A DNA stretch of 64,000 nt from Sporobolomyces roseus (taxonomy: Eukaryota > Basidiomycota > Microbotryomycetes > Sporidiobolales > Sporidiobolaceae): the NCBI GenBank assembly GCA_016617785.1, contig JADILM010000006.1, forward strand, positions 1,116,001 to 1,180,000. The letters run 5' to 3'. Each line of letters opens with the position of its first letter. Position 1 is the first letter of the stretch. The position numbers were made by a program, and so were the translations under genes. Below the pieces are notes generated by a model. It did not search any database. It had not been told where the DNA came from and saw only the letters and a list, made by a program, of their open reading frames with translations. Positions 37,930-50,540 of this stretch are shown piece by piece.

Positions 37930-39435
37930 TTATGCTACTTTCCTCACGAGAAGCGCGACGATTGCGAGTAGGGTAGCTAGGATGGCTCGATCGATGTACG
38001 AAGGAGGACCACCTTCACCTCCGAAATCTGCTTGAGCTAGTGATACTCCGGGTGGTAGAGCGGTCGCCTCAATTCGCGCGACGGGTTGTTCGGTAGGAGA
38101 ACGAGGGGGAGGAACGGGGGAAGAAGGAGAAACGACGGGAGGAGATGCGATGCGAGCGTGAGAGTGAGCTAGTCGAGGCACAGAGCCAGAGGGAGAAGAG
38201 GCAGGGGTATAGCGTGAAGAAGAGGTAGAGGGAGCTGGCTGATGGTGATGAGGTCGAGCTGGTCCGGAGGAAGTTGGCGGGGCGGAGGGCTGATGATCGG
38301 GAGAAGGGGTGAGAGCGTTTGGCGAAGATGAAGAGTAGTTGCGAGATGTAGCGTGAGGCGTGGAAGGGAATATGGTAGTCGGTGGGAGTGAGGGAGTTTC
38401 GATGGTGTTCATGGAAGGAGGTGGTGTCGACGATCGCGAATTCGCTTCACTGACTTCCTCCGTCTCTGGCACTACCTCGTTATCATTATCTTCCTCTCCT
38501 TCTTCCTCCACTCCCGCTTCGTCTAGGGAGATCTTCTCTGGTGCAGGGTGCGAGGAAGACGGCGCGGGTTCAGGTGCTGGTACAGGAAGTGCAGAGAATG
38601 AATCGTGATCTGTTGCGTCGTATCCGCAGGTCGAGCATTTGTATAGACGTGAAGCGTTGGCGAGTCGTTTGCGTTCTTCAGCCGGAGCGTTCAGTGAGCC
38701 GACTGCTCCCTTAGGCTGTGAGAGCAAAGATTGTTGCAATCAGTTCACTCTGCGAAGCGAAATCCCAAAGCCTCCATCGACTCACGTCAGATTCGAAGAA
38801 CGAGATCAAAGCTAGCAGAGCAGTCCTGACCCCCCATGAAGGTTGCCATGTTTCACTACACACGAGTTCGATTAGCCTTGTCAGCGGTCAAATTCACGCG
38901 AAACGACAGATTCGAGACTGAGACTTACGGATGAAAGCTGGAAATCGAGAGGCAGATCTTCTTGTTGACTTCGAACCTTCCAGAGGGAGTCAAGAGGTAG
39001 ATCTCGGGAGGTTTGAAAGGGTATTCGGATGGGAGCTAATGCAATTAAAAGCGGTGAAACTAATCAGTCGACTGATCACCAAAGGAGAGTGGGATGGGAC
39101 TTACGATCATTCGACCATGATAAACTCCACCTGTACATTGACACATTCCACGAGCTAGCAGAGTCAGCTTCTGTGGACTCGGCAAGGATGAGAGATTGTC
39201 CCCCACGACTCACCTTCGAATTGACTAGCTGATAGACCTCGGATAGTGAAATGCCAATCGAATAGATCACTCTGTAGATCACACACTCGTTAGATAGTCT
39301 CTAAGGGTTGAGGGAGAAGAGCGAGCAAACCTCGAGTGGTTGGGCCGAGTAATCAGGAGAATCGTCGTTGAGGAGCTCTGCTGACTCTTGTAGTAGACGC
39401 CTGACTCCAGCAGAGCGCTTCGAGAGGTTCGCCAT
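37930..39435 (-). CDS. UBC6: Tail-anchored ubiquitin-conjugating enzyme Ubc6 (UBE2J type)
   Basis: E2 enzyme of endoplasmic-reticulum-associated degradation, anchored in the ER membrane with its catalytic domain in the cytosol. The start [20 protein letters not shown] leads to [32 protein letters not shown] and [20 protein letters not shown]; the Cys in [20 protein letters not shown] is catalytic, and [13 protein letters not shown] follows. LACK of the usual HPN motif is normal for this group. A Cys pair ([10 protein letters not shown]) follows the E2 fold, then a long Ser/Pro-rich and acidic linker, then the C-terminal membrane anchor [21 protein letters not shown]. About six introns. The linker is longer than in yeast Ubc6. 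Confidence 0.92.
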
Positions 39436-39668
39436 GAAGAGAAAAGTCGATGAAAAATGAAAAGTGAAAGGACGAAGTGAGAGAGACGAGGGTATCTTTC
39501 GCACAAGCACCTTACACGATGAGGACGAAACTGCACTCGAGGGAAGTAGATGACAATGTATAGTGATTACAACAAGAACAGGTATTGTACTGTGAGAAGC
39601 TAGATTCAAGTTGACGGGAAACGAAATCGACTCTTTTCATTTTGTCTCCGGCTTGACCACCATCACTA

Positions 39669-40321
39669 TCATTGTGTATCTTTCACACTCTCATCAGAAG
39701 CCTTATCATCCTTCTTCTCTTTCGGCTTGTTCTTCTCGAGCTCCAGTGTCGCTGGCACGTAACCCCATGCTCGAAGATCGTTTTCAGTTTCCGAAGCATC
39801 ATTTTCTGCGAGGACAAACAATCAGCTCGACTCTGCTTAAGTCACGACGTCGTTTGTTACTCACCTGTCTGTAGCTGATACAGTTGAATGAACCCCTTGA
39901 ACGTGAGTTCACCCCCTTCAGTCACATCGAGGTATTCGACGATTTCGTTATACGTCTCATCCGTCATTTCTGTGAATCCGTCTTCTGTAGGCTCGCTCTC
40001 AACAAGCTGCTGAAAGAATCGAAGCTCACCTTGACCGTTTGTGTCCTTTGCGAAAGCGTTCAGCCCACTTCTCCCACAAACTTTCTCATCCTGCTCGCCC
40101 TTTGGCTTCGTTGGCGGTTTCGAATACCTGCCAAACACCTCCTTTAGCACTTCATAGAGCTATAGAATGGATTCGGTCAGCTGTCAAGCGAGATGTGGCA
40201 GAGTTGGAGAGGATAAACACACTTGATCACTTATTGCGCCCTCCGAGTCGAGCAGTAAAGGATTGATCTCTGAAGGGTCTTGCACTTCTCCTTTGACTTC
40301 TTTGACAGCTACTTCAGACAT
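39669..40321 (-). CDS. Small EF-hand-like protein
   Basis: Three introns splice MSEVAVKEVKGEVQDPSEIN and LLLDSEGAISDQ to LYEVLKEVFGRYSKPPTKPK, GLNAFAKDTNGQEDGFTEMT and DETYNEIVEYLDVTEGGELT, then FKGFIQLYQLQTEND and a charged C terminus (LELEKNKPKEKKDDKASDES). The layout resembles two EF-hands, but the loops lack several calcium ligands (DVTEGGELTFKG has Gly at the position that usually holds Glu), so calcium binding is doubtful. I recall similar short proteins in other fungi but no assigned role. It is divergent from the second BTB gene with about 115 bp between starts. Confidence 0.65.
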
Positions 40322-40436
40322 CCTTAGCGTACTAGCGAGTTGTAGTGGTTGACAAGAGAGAGAAATCCCACTTCCCCTCTTTGTCACTTCTTCCCTTCAC
40401 TTCAAACCTCGAAACTCGCTGGGACGGACTACAAGC
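40322..40436. promoter_or_regulatory. Shared divergent promoter region, EF-hand-like gene / BTB gene
   Basis: Only 115 bases separate the two starts, so core promoter elements of the two genes must overlap. No named motif identified. Confidence 0.5.
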
Positions 40437-41648
40437 ATGGATGTAGACTCTACAGGTGTGCTACACAACTCTAATCTCTTGTCTACGCTCGCTGATTCGC
40501 TCTTTCTCCTCAGATTCTGAAATCTTCACGATTTGGTGTAGAGAGACACAGTTTCGACTCACTCGTAGTCAGATCGAAACGGATTCGCCAAATTACTTTA
40601 CGACGGCGTTCCTCGACGGAGGTTTCAACGAACAGACTACTCGTACTATCAAGCTCGACAAGCATCCACAACTATTCGCACTGATACTCGAGCATTTATC
40701 GGGATACACCGTTCTTCCCCTTCAGCCTTCGGTTCTCCCGAGGTACATGTCGGTGGAGGCGGCGAAGGAGAACCTCTGGAGGGATGCTCAGTACTTCGGA
40801 TTGGACTCGCTTTGCACGGAGTTGAAACCTCCTGTGTCTCAAATGGGAGTGCCCCCAGTTCTTTCCAGAGGGTACGAGGGAATCGTCGACTTCTCTCGCC
40901 TCCAGAATCAAGACGGAGGACTAGTTCTCTCGCTTGAGGGTGAATCTGATTACCACATCGAAGGAATTGATGGATTACCCTTGTTTCGGGCTCAAGACAT
41001 TCTGGTCAGGTCAGTTCACGCTCTTTCTCAGGCCACTGGAAGGATCCTAGCTGAAAGGAGATGCACAGACTGTGTCTGCAAAATGTGGAGGATGGAGTGT
41101 ACGCACAAGCGTCGAAAACTCTTTACGCAATTATCGACTGGCCGGATCAAAGTCGACTCTTACAAACCGACCAAGGTCAAGGCTGTATATCTCCTGACAA
41201 TCCTACAATTTACCTTAACCCCCATTGTGCACTGAACATCAACGGTCAACCTATGGCGCCGAGAACGGTGGAGAGCCTCATGGAGAAATGGCAATACGGC
41301 ACTCCTTCTGTCGACTTGCCGGAGTACGCAATTAGGAATCGGCCCCTCTCCGTGGATGAAATCTACGATATCAACTTCAATCAGGGGAGTGACCTCTTCC
41401 CAGTCATTGAACTGGTTGCAGAAGAATTAGTCTTTGCACTACTCCGAAGCGGGGCATCGAGCGAGGACCCCGAACAGGCTATGCCACTCTTTCGAGTCGG
41501 CTGGAGGTATGGAAAGCTCAGACTCAGAGAGGAATGGGCTTCTGCGAAATGGGAAAAGATTCTCGAGGTCAGTCTCTGAAGTTTGCTTTCTTGCGAAACA
41601 ACGTTCTGACTGATCCCTTTCTACTCGCAGTCACTCAATCCGCCCTGA
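40437..41648 (+). CDS. BTB/POZ (T1-like) domain protein, paralogue of the gene at 28420-29657
   Basis: Same architecture as the BTB protein at 28-29 kb. A seven-codon first exon (MDVDSTD) joins SEIFTIWCRETQFRLTRSQI. BTB core: ETDSPNYFTTAFLDGGFNEQ, HPQLFALILEHLSGYTVLPL and DAQYFGLDSLCTEL. An intron in phase 0 joins RAQDIL to EMHRLCLQNVEDGVYAQASK. The C-terminal part (LMEKWQYGTPSVDLPEYAIR; FPVIELVAEELVFALLRSGA) is unrelated to known domains and only loosely similar to its paralogue. A last intron after KILE gives a short SLNPP end. It may act as a substrate adaptor for a cullin ligase, but that is inference from the domain alone. Confidence 0.8.
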
Positions 41649-41965
41649 TTCCTCCCTCGTGCTCTACACTACACCGTTCCTACCTCCCTCGTGCTTTAAT
41701 GCTACCTTGTTGTTTCTCATTTCGCTCTTCGTAATCTTATGAATTTGTCGAGCACACGGTTTTTTTTGTTTTGCTCGCCTTTTGCTGTTCCCTAGCGATT
41801 CACTCCCGTGCAACTCATTGGCGTCGATCACGGAATTGGAGAGATCGTCCGAATAGTTTCTGAATTGCGAAAATCGAGTCGCGTTGAACCAACCATTCTC
41901 TTCTTCTTCTTCCCTCCACCTCAAACGCTTCTCAGCACACCGGGATCAGTATACAAACTGAGCAA
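41649..41965. other. Intergenic region BTB gene / SCC3
   Basis: 317 bases between two plus-strand genes. Holds a T-rich run (41759-41769), a plausible 3'-end or promoter element, and a CCTCCACC pyrimidine stretch just before SCC3. No gene seen. Confidence 0.4.
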
Positions 41966-44900
41966 ATGTCTTCAGATGCGGGAGATGCGTCTACATCAAG
42001 AAGGAAGAGTGGGAGAGTTAGTAAACCCATTCAAAGATTAGGTGGTGAGTGACCCCTCTCCAGACCCTGTTCGAGCGTGCATTCTACATCACAGAGCTCT
42101 ATGAGGTATATGCAACCTTGCAAAAGGAGCCAGAGGCCATTAGTGAGTGAGGAGATCGGATGTCAATTCGGATTGAATGATCGCGTCTCTTCCTCCCTCA
42201 GCAACCTCATTGAAGCTGTCAGAGACTCTGCTGACCCTTCCTCGTATATGATAGCTTCGAACAAGAAGTCTCGCAAGAATGGCAAATCATCCGACAACGA
42301 TCAAGATTCGCAAGACGCTGAAGATGACGAAGGAGCGAGTTCACAAGACGGTGCCGATTCAGACGCAGAACCGACGAGTGACGAAGAAGCTGAAGATGAT
42401 GATGAGTTTGAAGCACCGAAGAAATCGACTGCTGGAGGAAAGAAACGAAAGTCAGTTGCGAATGGAGCTGGAGGTGGAGGGAAGAGAGGGAGGACAACGA
42501 AGGGATCATCACCTGTTGCGAAGGGAAAGAAGGCTAGTCAACCGAGGAATGCGAGAGCGAAGAAGACAGCTCCCGGTGGGGATGGAGACGATTTCGACGA
42601 GGCTGCAGGTGCAGAGAAGAAGACGACGAGTGGGAAGGATTTCCCGATAGACGACGATAATGGATTGTTCAGTACGTCCCCGAATCAATCCTACATCGAA
42701 AGACTCGGGAATGAGCAGGTTCTGATCGGAAAACTCGTTTGGATTCTTGACAGATGCTGTCAAATCGCCGAATACCGCTCTACAGACCACGGCTGAAGAT
42801 TGGGTCGAATCTTACAAGGAAGATTCGGGTCCAGCGATGGCAGAACTGGTCAACTTTGTTTTGCGAGTGAGCCATGATTTTCCTAGTCTTCTCCGTGACC
42901 CTGCACAAACTCATTCGACTCTCTGTTTGCAGTGCTGTGGCTGCAACGCGTCGATCGACGAACATCAAGCTGAAGACGAGAACGGTATCGTCGAGAACTT
43001 GAAGGACATCGTCGACGAGTTCAAGCAGGTAAGAGTTCTCGTCGTAAAGTCCCGCTTGTCTACGCCTGCTCACTCACCTTGATGTCGTTCGACAGGAAAC
43101 CGAGCACGCCTATCCTCTCGTATCAAAGTCGAAAGGCTACAAGAAATTCCGCTCTTCTCTCGGTCAATTCCTCATGAAACTCCTCAACGTCGCTTCCGAA
43201 GACATCCTTTTCTCGACCTCATTCTACGAACACTTCCAAGCTTGGACCCATGCCCTCTCTTCTTCTCAGATCCGAGCTCTCCGTCACACCGCTACCGTCA
43301 TCGTCCTCCTCTCCATCGATGCTCTTACGACTCTCGAAGTCTCGATCAGAAGAGAACACGCTCAAGCTACTCGAGCGAAAGAGGCGGAAGTGAAGAAGAA
43401 CCGAAAAGACAAGGCGAGATTGAAGGATATGGAGAAACAGGTTCAAGAGATTCATGAACGATTAGAAGCGGTCGAAGGTTTCGAAGAGGAAGCTTATACT
43501 TCGTGAGCTCCCACTCTGATGATACTCTTCAGCTCCGAAGCTGACCTTTCTTCTGCGTCATAGGGTATTTGTCAACCGTTATCGAGATGCAGATCACGAC
43601 ATTCGAGCAGAATGTATCGCTTCTCTCGGGAAATGGATGGAATTGAATCCGGATCATTGGATCGATGGAGACTACCTTCGATACATCGGTTGGGTGCTAT
43701 CGGACGAGGTAAGCACAGATTCACACTCGGGATTCGCTCGATACGACCCTCATATTGTTCGCACTCGTTCACAGTCGAAAGAAGCTCGACGAGATTCGCT
43801 TCGTGCGCTGTCGTCGCTTTACAAGAAGGAAGCCTACATTGGCAAGCTCCATCACTTCACCGATCGGTTCAAGGCTCAACTCGTCGACATGGCTTTGGGA
43901 GAACATGATCTCGCCGTTCGAGTTCAAGCTATCCAAGTCGTGCGACAAATCGATGGACATGGATTACTCGAGGAGGATCAGCGTGATGAGGTCGCCCAGC
44001 TAGTCTTCGAGAAGGAGAAGCGAGTTCGTGCTGCTGCTGCCGAACTCTTCCGAGGAGTTGTCGAGGAGGAGGTCGAACAAAGGAAACAAGAGATTGATGC
44101 CGAACAGAAGACTGCCAGAGGTAGGAAGATCGGTGGAAAGAAAGCGAAGAAGGAGGAGGAAGAACTTCATACTCAGGTCGAACTCAAAGTCGTCGCTGAA
44201 CTTCTCGTCAAGTATGGCAAAGCTCTCGATGGAATCGACGAACAAGCTGGAAACGAAGAGGAGGAGGAGGAGGATCATCGCAAGAAAGCGAAAGACGCTA
44301 GTGTCTCTGATCTCGTCGACATCAAGTTCCACCGAGGTCGAGTCGCGCTCGCTGCCGAAGCGTTGTGGAGCGGAGACGAGGCAGCGGAGAAGTGGAAAAC
44401 TCTCCTTTCTTTCCTCCTCAAGGATCATTCTCTACACGCTTCGAAGGGAAAGGCGAATGGGAAAGAGAAAGGGAAGGGAAAGAAGAATGGACGAGCGGAG
44501 AACGGGGATGAGAACGAGGAGAACGGGGACGAGGCGAGCGAAGAGGAGCAAGAGGAAGAAGAAGGACCAGAACTTCCTTCGGCCGTCAAGCTCACTGAAG
44601 AGGAGGAGACGCTTGCGATCGAACTCCTCGTCGCTTGTCTGACGATGGTTACGACCAAAACCTCGACCTCGAAAAAGGCGAGCTTCCTCTCTGCGCTTCT
44701 TCTCCACCGACGTGTCTTGCTAATGAGCACTTTGCATGAGTAGGATAAGGAGGAAGAGGACGAAAGGCAAGCCGCTGTCGCCCGAGCCGTGATCGATGCT
44801 CTACCTCGACTCTTCTCGAAACACCAAACATTCCCTTCTCGCATGATCGACATTCTCGCCATCCCTCGACTGATCCAACTCGAACTCTATCACGATCAGA

Positions 44901-47472
44901 CTACTGTACGATGTCTCGCTTGTCGACCTGAGCTGTTGGATCGAGGCTGACTTCTCGATGTCTTTGCTTCACAGGCCTACGAATCATTATGGGACGACGT
45001 CAAGAAGCAGTTCCTCAAGCACACCGATCCAGACGTCCTCGATCAAGCAGTCCGGACGATCGTTCATTTCCTCGAGGCTGCCGACCTTTCAACCCAAAAC
45101 CAGACGAAATTCCCCGAACTCGAAGAAGGTATCCTTTCCTCCCTTCGCCAGTCCGTCGCCGAGAAGGATATCGAATCATCGACATTCGAGGAGGACGAAG
45201 TTCACGATCTGACTGCATGCGTTGCTCGACTTGCGAAACTCAGTAAAGTCAAGAATGTTGGAACTAGTCTCGACGATACCGACAGCGGCAAGCAGACGAG
45301 TATCTGGGAGATTCTCGATTCAATCGTCAATCGAGGTCGTCTAGGCTACAAGGAAGAGTCCGAGGTGAGCTCCGAATGTACTCTGTTCCTTCAAGCGACA
45401 GCGATCTGATCTCTGCTTTTCGTGTACAGATGATCGAACACGCTCTCGCTATCCTCGGAACTCATCTGATCTGGCAACTGCAGATCGTCGCCATGGAAGC
45501 TCGAGATGCGGGTGCTATCGAGGAAAGCACACTCGATTCGATCTCAGCTCGTCGACGTTCTCTCCTCGAGAAGACCGAAGAATTCGCTGTCGGGAACGAG
45601 TCGAACGCTTGCGACGGTGTCAAAGAAGTCGTTAGTCGCAACTCTATAGCATGTCTCGCAGCGAGTCGCGTGCTGAAGACTTCTTTCTCTCGCAGGCTCT
45701 GTCAGTTCTTCTCGACATCCACTTCGTTTCTTCGACCGCAACGGCTGCTCACATCGATCCCGAAAAGCACCTCTCAAGCCTCAGACTCGAATGTAGCGAA
45801 GAGCTGCAGGCTCGATGCTCAGGCTATGTCGAAGCTGAAATCGAGCGATACTCCGAACGACTCGCTCAAGAACTAGAGGCTGAAGAGGAGGAGGCGGAAG
45901 AGGACGAAGAACAGGAGAATACAAGTGGAAGTGATACTGAGATGGAGGAGAGTGCGAAGAAGAGAAAGAAGAAGGCAAATGGAAAGAAGGTGGTGAAAGG
46001 AAAGAAAGGTGCACCCAAAAAGCAGGAGCAACGAAAGAAGAAGACTCCCGCTGCCGTTCGAAGTAAGCTCGCGTCGCACTCTGGCGCCTCGTAACTGTGA
46101 CTGACCTCTCGAATCCGTTCTCTACAGAGGAGAACGCTCGTATCCAATCTCGACTCGTAGCTTCACAACGATTCCAGCGCAACATTTCCACTTTCACTCG
46201 CGCGATTCATCAAGGCATCTTCGACCTTCGTCACGCATCTGTTATCTTGAAGTACTGGGGACGATTCGGAGCGACATTCGATGATTTCGCTCGACTACTC
46301 ATGCACGATCTGAGGGATGAAGGAAATTACGGAAATCAAGGCGAGATGGTCGCAACTATAGTAGTCGAGACCTTGCAAGGGGTGCGTACCAAATTCACTC
46401 TTCTCTCTAGCTCGATGACTGATCTTTATCTGTCTGACCAGGCTCTTGATCTTTACCTTGATTCTTCCGACGCTTCCGATGAACACCTCGTCTCGCTCGG
46501 TCGTAACCTTTTACAAGTCGCTGTCATTCGTGGTGCTCAACTCAAGGTTGTCAAATCTCTACCATCCGAGAACCATCTCAAGATTCACCTCGACGCTCTC
46601 GACTTCATCGTCAAGCAGATCAAACAGTTTACAGAGCTGAAACGCAGCGAGGATCGAAACAAGGCACTCAGCTTCTTCAAGGCTCTCGCTCATCTCGTAT
46701 TCGGTCTCGACGGTCGAAGCGCTCTCAAAGCGTAAGTCACCGACTCTTCTTTCGCTGAATAAGCGTTACTGACAAGTTGCGATCTCCTCTATTACAGTAA
46801 GACTACCCTCGACTCGCTACTGGAGAAACACGGTGTCGAAGTTTCAACGACGTCGAAAATATGGGAACCGATTCGAGCTTACGAAAAGAGATTGATCACC
46901 AATATGAGCAAAGACGATGGTAAGCACGCTCATGTCTTTTCTAGAGATCACTCTGTCTGACTCCCACTCCGCACTCGTCGGCAGCTATCAAATCGAAAGC
47001 GCAAGCTCAAGCGAAAACGACATCGAAGAAGGGCAAAGGGAAATCGAAGCAAACCGACGACGATGACGGAGATGATCAACTCGACGAGACAGAAGAAATC
47101 TTTGGTCGATCTCCCGCTCCCGCTTCTCCATCTCGAAGACGGTCGACTCGAGGTCAGAAACGAGCAACCCCTGATGATGCGAATGATGGAGAAGAACGAG
47201 AAGAGGAGGAAGAAGGTCGAACTCCTTCGAAACGGATACGAACGGAGGAGCCTGAAGAACCGGAACGGTCACCTCGCTCGCAAGAACCCGTCGAAGAGGA
47301 AGAGGAGCGAAGAAACGGATCTCAAGGCGACGTTTCCGGTTCTCTCGACAACACGCCAGCGATGGATGAGGATGAAGCGGAAGAAGAACGACCAGAGTTC
47401 GAACGGGGTGAATCTGTCGAGTCAACGATGAGTCTATCTGATCTCAAGAAGAAGCGAAGGAGGGGGAATTAG
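41966..47472 (+). CDS. SCC3: Cohesin subunit Scc3/STAG
   Basis: HEAT-repeat subunit of the cohesin ring needed for sister-chromatid cohesion and DNA loading, in the nucleus. The start MSSDAGDASTSRRKSGRVSK precedes a disordered acidic/basic region. The STAG domain begins at TTAEDWVESYKEDSGPAMAE and LVNFVLRCCGCNASID. Conserved blocks: YKKFRSSLGQFLMKLLNVA, WTHALSSSQIRALRHTATVI, the stromalin-conservative stretch VFVNRYRDADHDIRAECIAS, LGKWMELNPDHWIDGDYLRY and IGWVLSDESKEARRDSLRAL. HEAT repeats continue to HGVEVSTTSKIWEPIRAYEK. The C terminus is Lys/Arg/Glu-rich with SPAPASPSRRSTR and ends LKKKRRRGN. More than ten introns. Acidic/basic inserts inside the HEAT region (about 44090-44280 and 44440-44580) are larger than in yeast. 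Confidence 0.93.
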
Positions 47473-47848
47473 TTCTGAGTACTTGCGATATTATCTTTTG
47501 TTTTCCGTTCTTTTCCCATTTGTTCCTCTTTGTTACCATGGTCTGTCTGTTCGGGGAGGTCACATTGTTCTGATATAATAGTTGTGTCTCGTCCTCACTT
47601 GCATCATGTTCGAGAGTCGAAAACGATTTCGAAACTGGTTTTGAACGATGTGTACAAATGGGGTTGATAGAGGTGATTTCTCTAGGATAAGCGACGTGCG
47701 CTCTCGTGTATTTACCGAATCAAGAAAAGGTCGAAATTGGGGAGAGGAACGAAGAAAGAAGAGTCGACTCTTTGCTGATTTCGCTTTTCACTTCGGCTTG
47801 AAAGAGATATCATATTGTTAATTTTGTCTCCAGCGCCTACCCTTTATC
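47473..47848. other. Intergenic region SCC3 / tRNA-Tyr
   Basis: 376 bases with the SCC3 3' UTR and the upstream flank of the tRNA gene. AT-rich runs (ATATTATCTTTTGTTTTCC) near 47490-47510 may include the polyadenylation region. No other feature. Confidence 0.4.
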
Positions 47849-47935
47849 CCGGCTTTAGCTCAGTTGGAAGAGCGTCAGACTGTAATTGGTTATGGAATCA
47901 TCTGAATGTCCTCGGTTCGATCCCGAGAAGCCGGA
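47849..47935 (+). tRNA. tRNA-Tyr (anticodon GUA) with a short intron
   Basis: The acceptor stem CCGGCTT pairs with AAGCCGG, followed by discriminator A at 47935. The D arm contains TAGCTCAGTTGG (A box) and the T arm GGTTCGATCCC (B box). The anticodon stem TCAGA/TCTGA flanks a loop CTGTAA with anticodon GTA. A 14-nt intron (ATTGGTTATGGAATCA region, about 47885-47899) sits one base after the anticodon, the canonical position. Nearly all eukaryotic tRNA-Tyr genes carry such an intron. Mature length is 73 nt before CCA addition. Confidence 0.95.
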
Positions 47936-47943
47936 TTGTAACC

Positions 47944-47951
47944 TTTTTTTT
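47944..47951 (+). terminator. RNA polymerase III terminator of tRNA-Tyr
   Basis: Run of eight T residues starting nine bases after the tRNA 3' end, the standard Pol III stop signal. Confidence 0.85.
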
Positions 47952-49418
47952 GCTCTTTCAGTTGCTGTTCATTCCTGTTTTGCTTCTCGATTTTGGATCA
48001 CTCTGCTCAATCCCTGAGACTGACCAGAAGCGACGAGTCTGAAGTGGTTCCGCAAGCAGTGAGGTAGAGAAGGGATTGCTCTTTGTCCACTTTTTTCTTA
48101 GCCAGAGTCCTCTTTTCTCGGAAGCCCACGAAGCTTGTCTAGTCGTCGGGACTCACAGCAAGTGGCAAGATGCAAGGCGAGATAACAAGATCGATGTGAA
48201 GGCGAGTCGGGAGACTTTGACGGAACATGCGAAAACGAGATTGAACTCGCAGTGGCGACGGCTTCCTCTGGTGTTCTCGCCTACCTCGCGTCTGACACAC
48301 ACAGAGGTCATCTAGCTACTGAGTACGAGACGCAGTGCTCAGCGTTGGATAGACAAGCATCTTCGGAGTCTTCGATTAATCGAGCTGAAGATGCGAAAGT
48401 CGATAGATCATGTCGTTCAAAAGAGTGTCGCTGGGCACAGCGGTACAAGAGCGACCCGATAGATTGACGGCAATGTAGAGAACGATGGCTATGGTCTTCG
48501 ATAGGTAGTGTTTCCGAGAGCGTGAAGTTTGTGCGACGTTGTCACGAAACAGTCAAAAAAGATCCAGTCAGCGTTTTGTTCGCAATCGAGCAGGTTCGGC
48601 TGATCATCAGGATCTCGACATCCACTCCATCACCTCCACTTCCCCCAGCCCCGAGTCCGCATCCTCGTCCATTCATCGAAACGGGATTTCCTCTTTGTTC
48701 TCAACTAGCTCGACCGATTCCTGGTAGACAGCGTATCCAGCTCGTTCGTATAGTCAAGAGACTGCCTCGGAGCTGGTATCGTGCTAGCGACTTGGGCTTA
48801 GAGACTAGTTGAGAGGTTGGGGAGAATCAAAATGAGAATGAAAACGATTCGCTCGCTCTGCTTTGCCTTCCCATGTTCTGACGATAACCCTGAGAGGATG
48901 AAGAGTGATAAGAGAGAGAAAGTTAGCGACGTACCTGGAGAGAAGAGGTGAAGAGAGGGAAAGAGAGAAGAGAGAGAGAAGAGCAACAGTTTTCGATTCT
49001 CGCTTCCTACAAGGCGAGACTTCGCTCGAATCCGAAGACTCTCGCGCTATCGCCTGTTGGTGCCAGTCGTCGCTCCTACTCGCCGAACCCCCTCAGACAA
49101 CATTTTCGTCTGCTCTCTGGGCGACAAGATGCACGTAGATTGCGAAATGATCGTAGAGTCCGAAATCTTCATCTTCATCTTCCCTCCCATAACTCGCATT
49201 CCTCGCTACCCTCATGTACGGCGACCCGTAGTGCGCCTCCATTCGGCGAACTCGTGTGATGAGCGCCAGAGGAGATTCTTCCAATGCAGCGACGAGCTGC
49301 TCTCGATTGTCGTTGTGCCACGGAGAAACGAACGATACGCGGATTCAGTCGCTCCCTCATCTCAACGATTCTTCCACGGCGACAAGTCGGATGGCTGAAG
49401 ATGCATGTTGGGGGCATT
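47952..49418. other. 1.5 kb region without a supported gene
   Basis: Between tRNA-Tyr and NTM1. Several plus-strand open frames exist (48076-48315, 48252-48467, 49057-49398) but none shows a domain or splice pattern I trust. The longest, 113 codons, contains DNIFVCSLGDKMHVDCEMIV and runs close to the NTM1 3' end. A purine repeat (GAGAGAGAAGAG) lies at about 48940-48985. A lineage-specific gene cannot be excluded. Confidence 0.35.
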
Positions 49419-50540
49419 CTATTGTAATGCATACGCTACAACCGGGAATAACTCTATGCGTCGAGAAACAAGCGATCGTCAGTTTCGTTCAAATGATATC
49501 GATTCCACATGCTTGACTGACCTTTCGGGAACCCTTGTTGCACTTCTCTTCTCAGTAGTCTGAGCCCTGCTTGCTTGAAGACCTGCTTGAAAGCTGCATC
49601 TGATCTGGAGACAGACAGAGTCAATTCGAAAGATCAGCACCCTCTCCGCCGCGTCGAACAAAGAGCAGCGTACCTCGTGATTGAACTATCCTCATCATCG
49701 AACAATCTCCCATCTTTCTCCGTATCTTTGCAAGTGTTCTCCTTGACGATAATGTAACCCTCTACTTTTCCCTCTTTACTCCGTCTCAAACTCTGTTGAC
49801 TCCTCCTCAAGAACTCTGCCAATTCATCATCACTCAAATGCCCGATACACCACTGTACCATGACTAAATCATAACCTTCCTCTGTCGGATCGAGTTCTTG
49901 GTCAGGATTAGGAAACGAGAACGAATCGTTTCCTACCTTTGCGTAGAGTTCGACTGTCGGGTTCGAGGTTTCCGGAGTTGGGAGAGGTCGTGATGGGGAA
50001 GAAGGGTTGAAGTGTTGTAAACCGGCTCTCCAGATCCTGACTGCTTTCACTGCTTGTTCTTCTCCATCTTCATCTGTTCTCGGATGCAGGTACTTCCACC
50101 CTTCTTTCCCACTCGACGCGTCCGCTTTAGCTTGTTTGACGAAGGATGGAACGGGTTCGACGATATCGACCGAATCGAACAAGGGAAGGAGGACAGTCGA
50201 AGTTACTCGTCCAATTCCTGCTCCACAGTCGAGGGCTCGGAAGGTTCGGTTGAGTCGAGGGGAAGAGGAGGAAGAAGAGGCTGTTGCTAGGTGAGGAGGA
50301 ATGATCGTAGAGAGGTAGGGCATGAGGGAGAGGATGAGGAGACGAGAAGAAGTTGCATCCAAACGAGGAACTGGTGTACCTCTGCGAATACGAGATTGAC
50401 TCGAGTCAGACCAGTTGCAGGGTGAGTCGAAGATGATTCTGTACTCACTCTCCGTAACCTCCTAGTACTCCATTGACGCTCGCTTCCGTGTTTGCCCAAT
50501 ATTCGACTCCAGTTTCGAAATCTGGTTTCTGTTGCTGCAT
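49419..50540 (-). CDS. NTM1: Alpha-N-terminal protein methyltransferase 1
   Basis: SAM-dependent enzyme that methylates the N-terminal amine of proteins starting X-Pro-Lys after Met removal (yeast Tae1, human NTMT1); ribosomal proteins are typical substrates. The start MQQQKPDFETGVEYWANTEA leads to SVNGVLGGYGEGTPVPRLDA, the family signature. The SAM site is RALDCGAGIGRVTSTVLLPL; VDIVEPVPSFVKQAK follows, then DLVMVQWCIGHLSDDELAEF, LRRSQQSL, YIIVKENTCKD and FDDEDSSITRSDAAFKQVFK. The end QQGFPKELFPVVAYALQ is reached by a last intron. Four exons. An insert after the VEP motif (HPRTDEDGEEQ) is longer than in human. Divergent from MSS51 over 205 bp. Confidence 0.92.

Noticed and set aside
44425..44862. 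Long minus-strand open frames in the SCC3 region
   Set aside because: They are antisense to the charged Lys/Glu-rich inserts of SCC3 and show only Ser/Phe/Leu runs.
48940..48985. Purine-rich (GA) repeat as a possible functional element
   Set aside because: Short simple-sequence tract of a kind found throughout these intergenic regions; nothing links it to a function.
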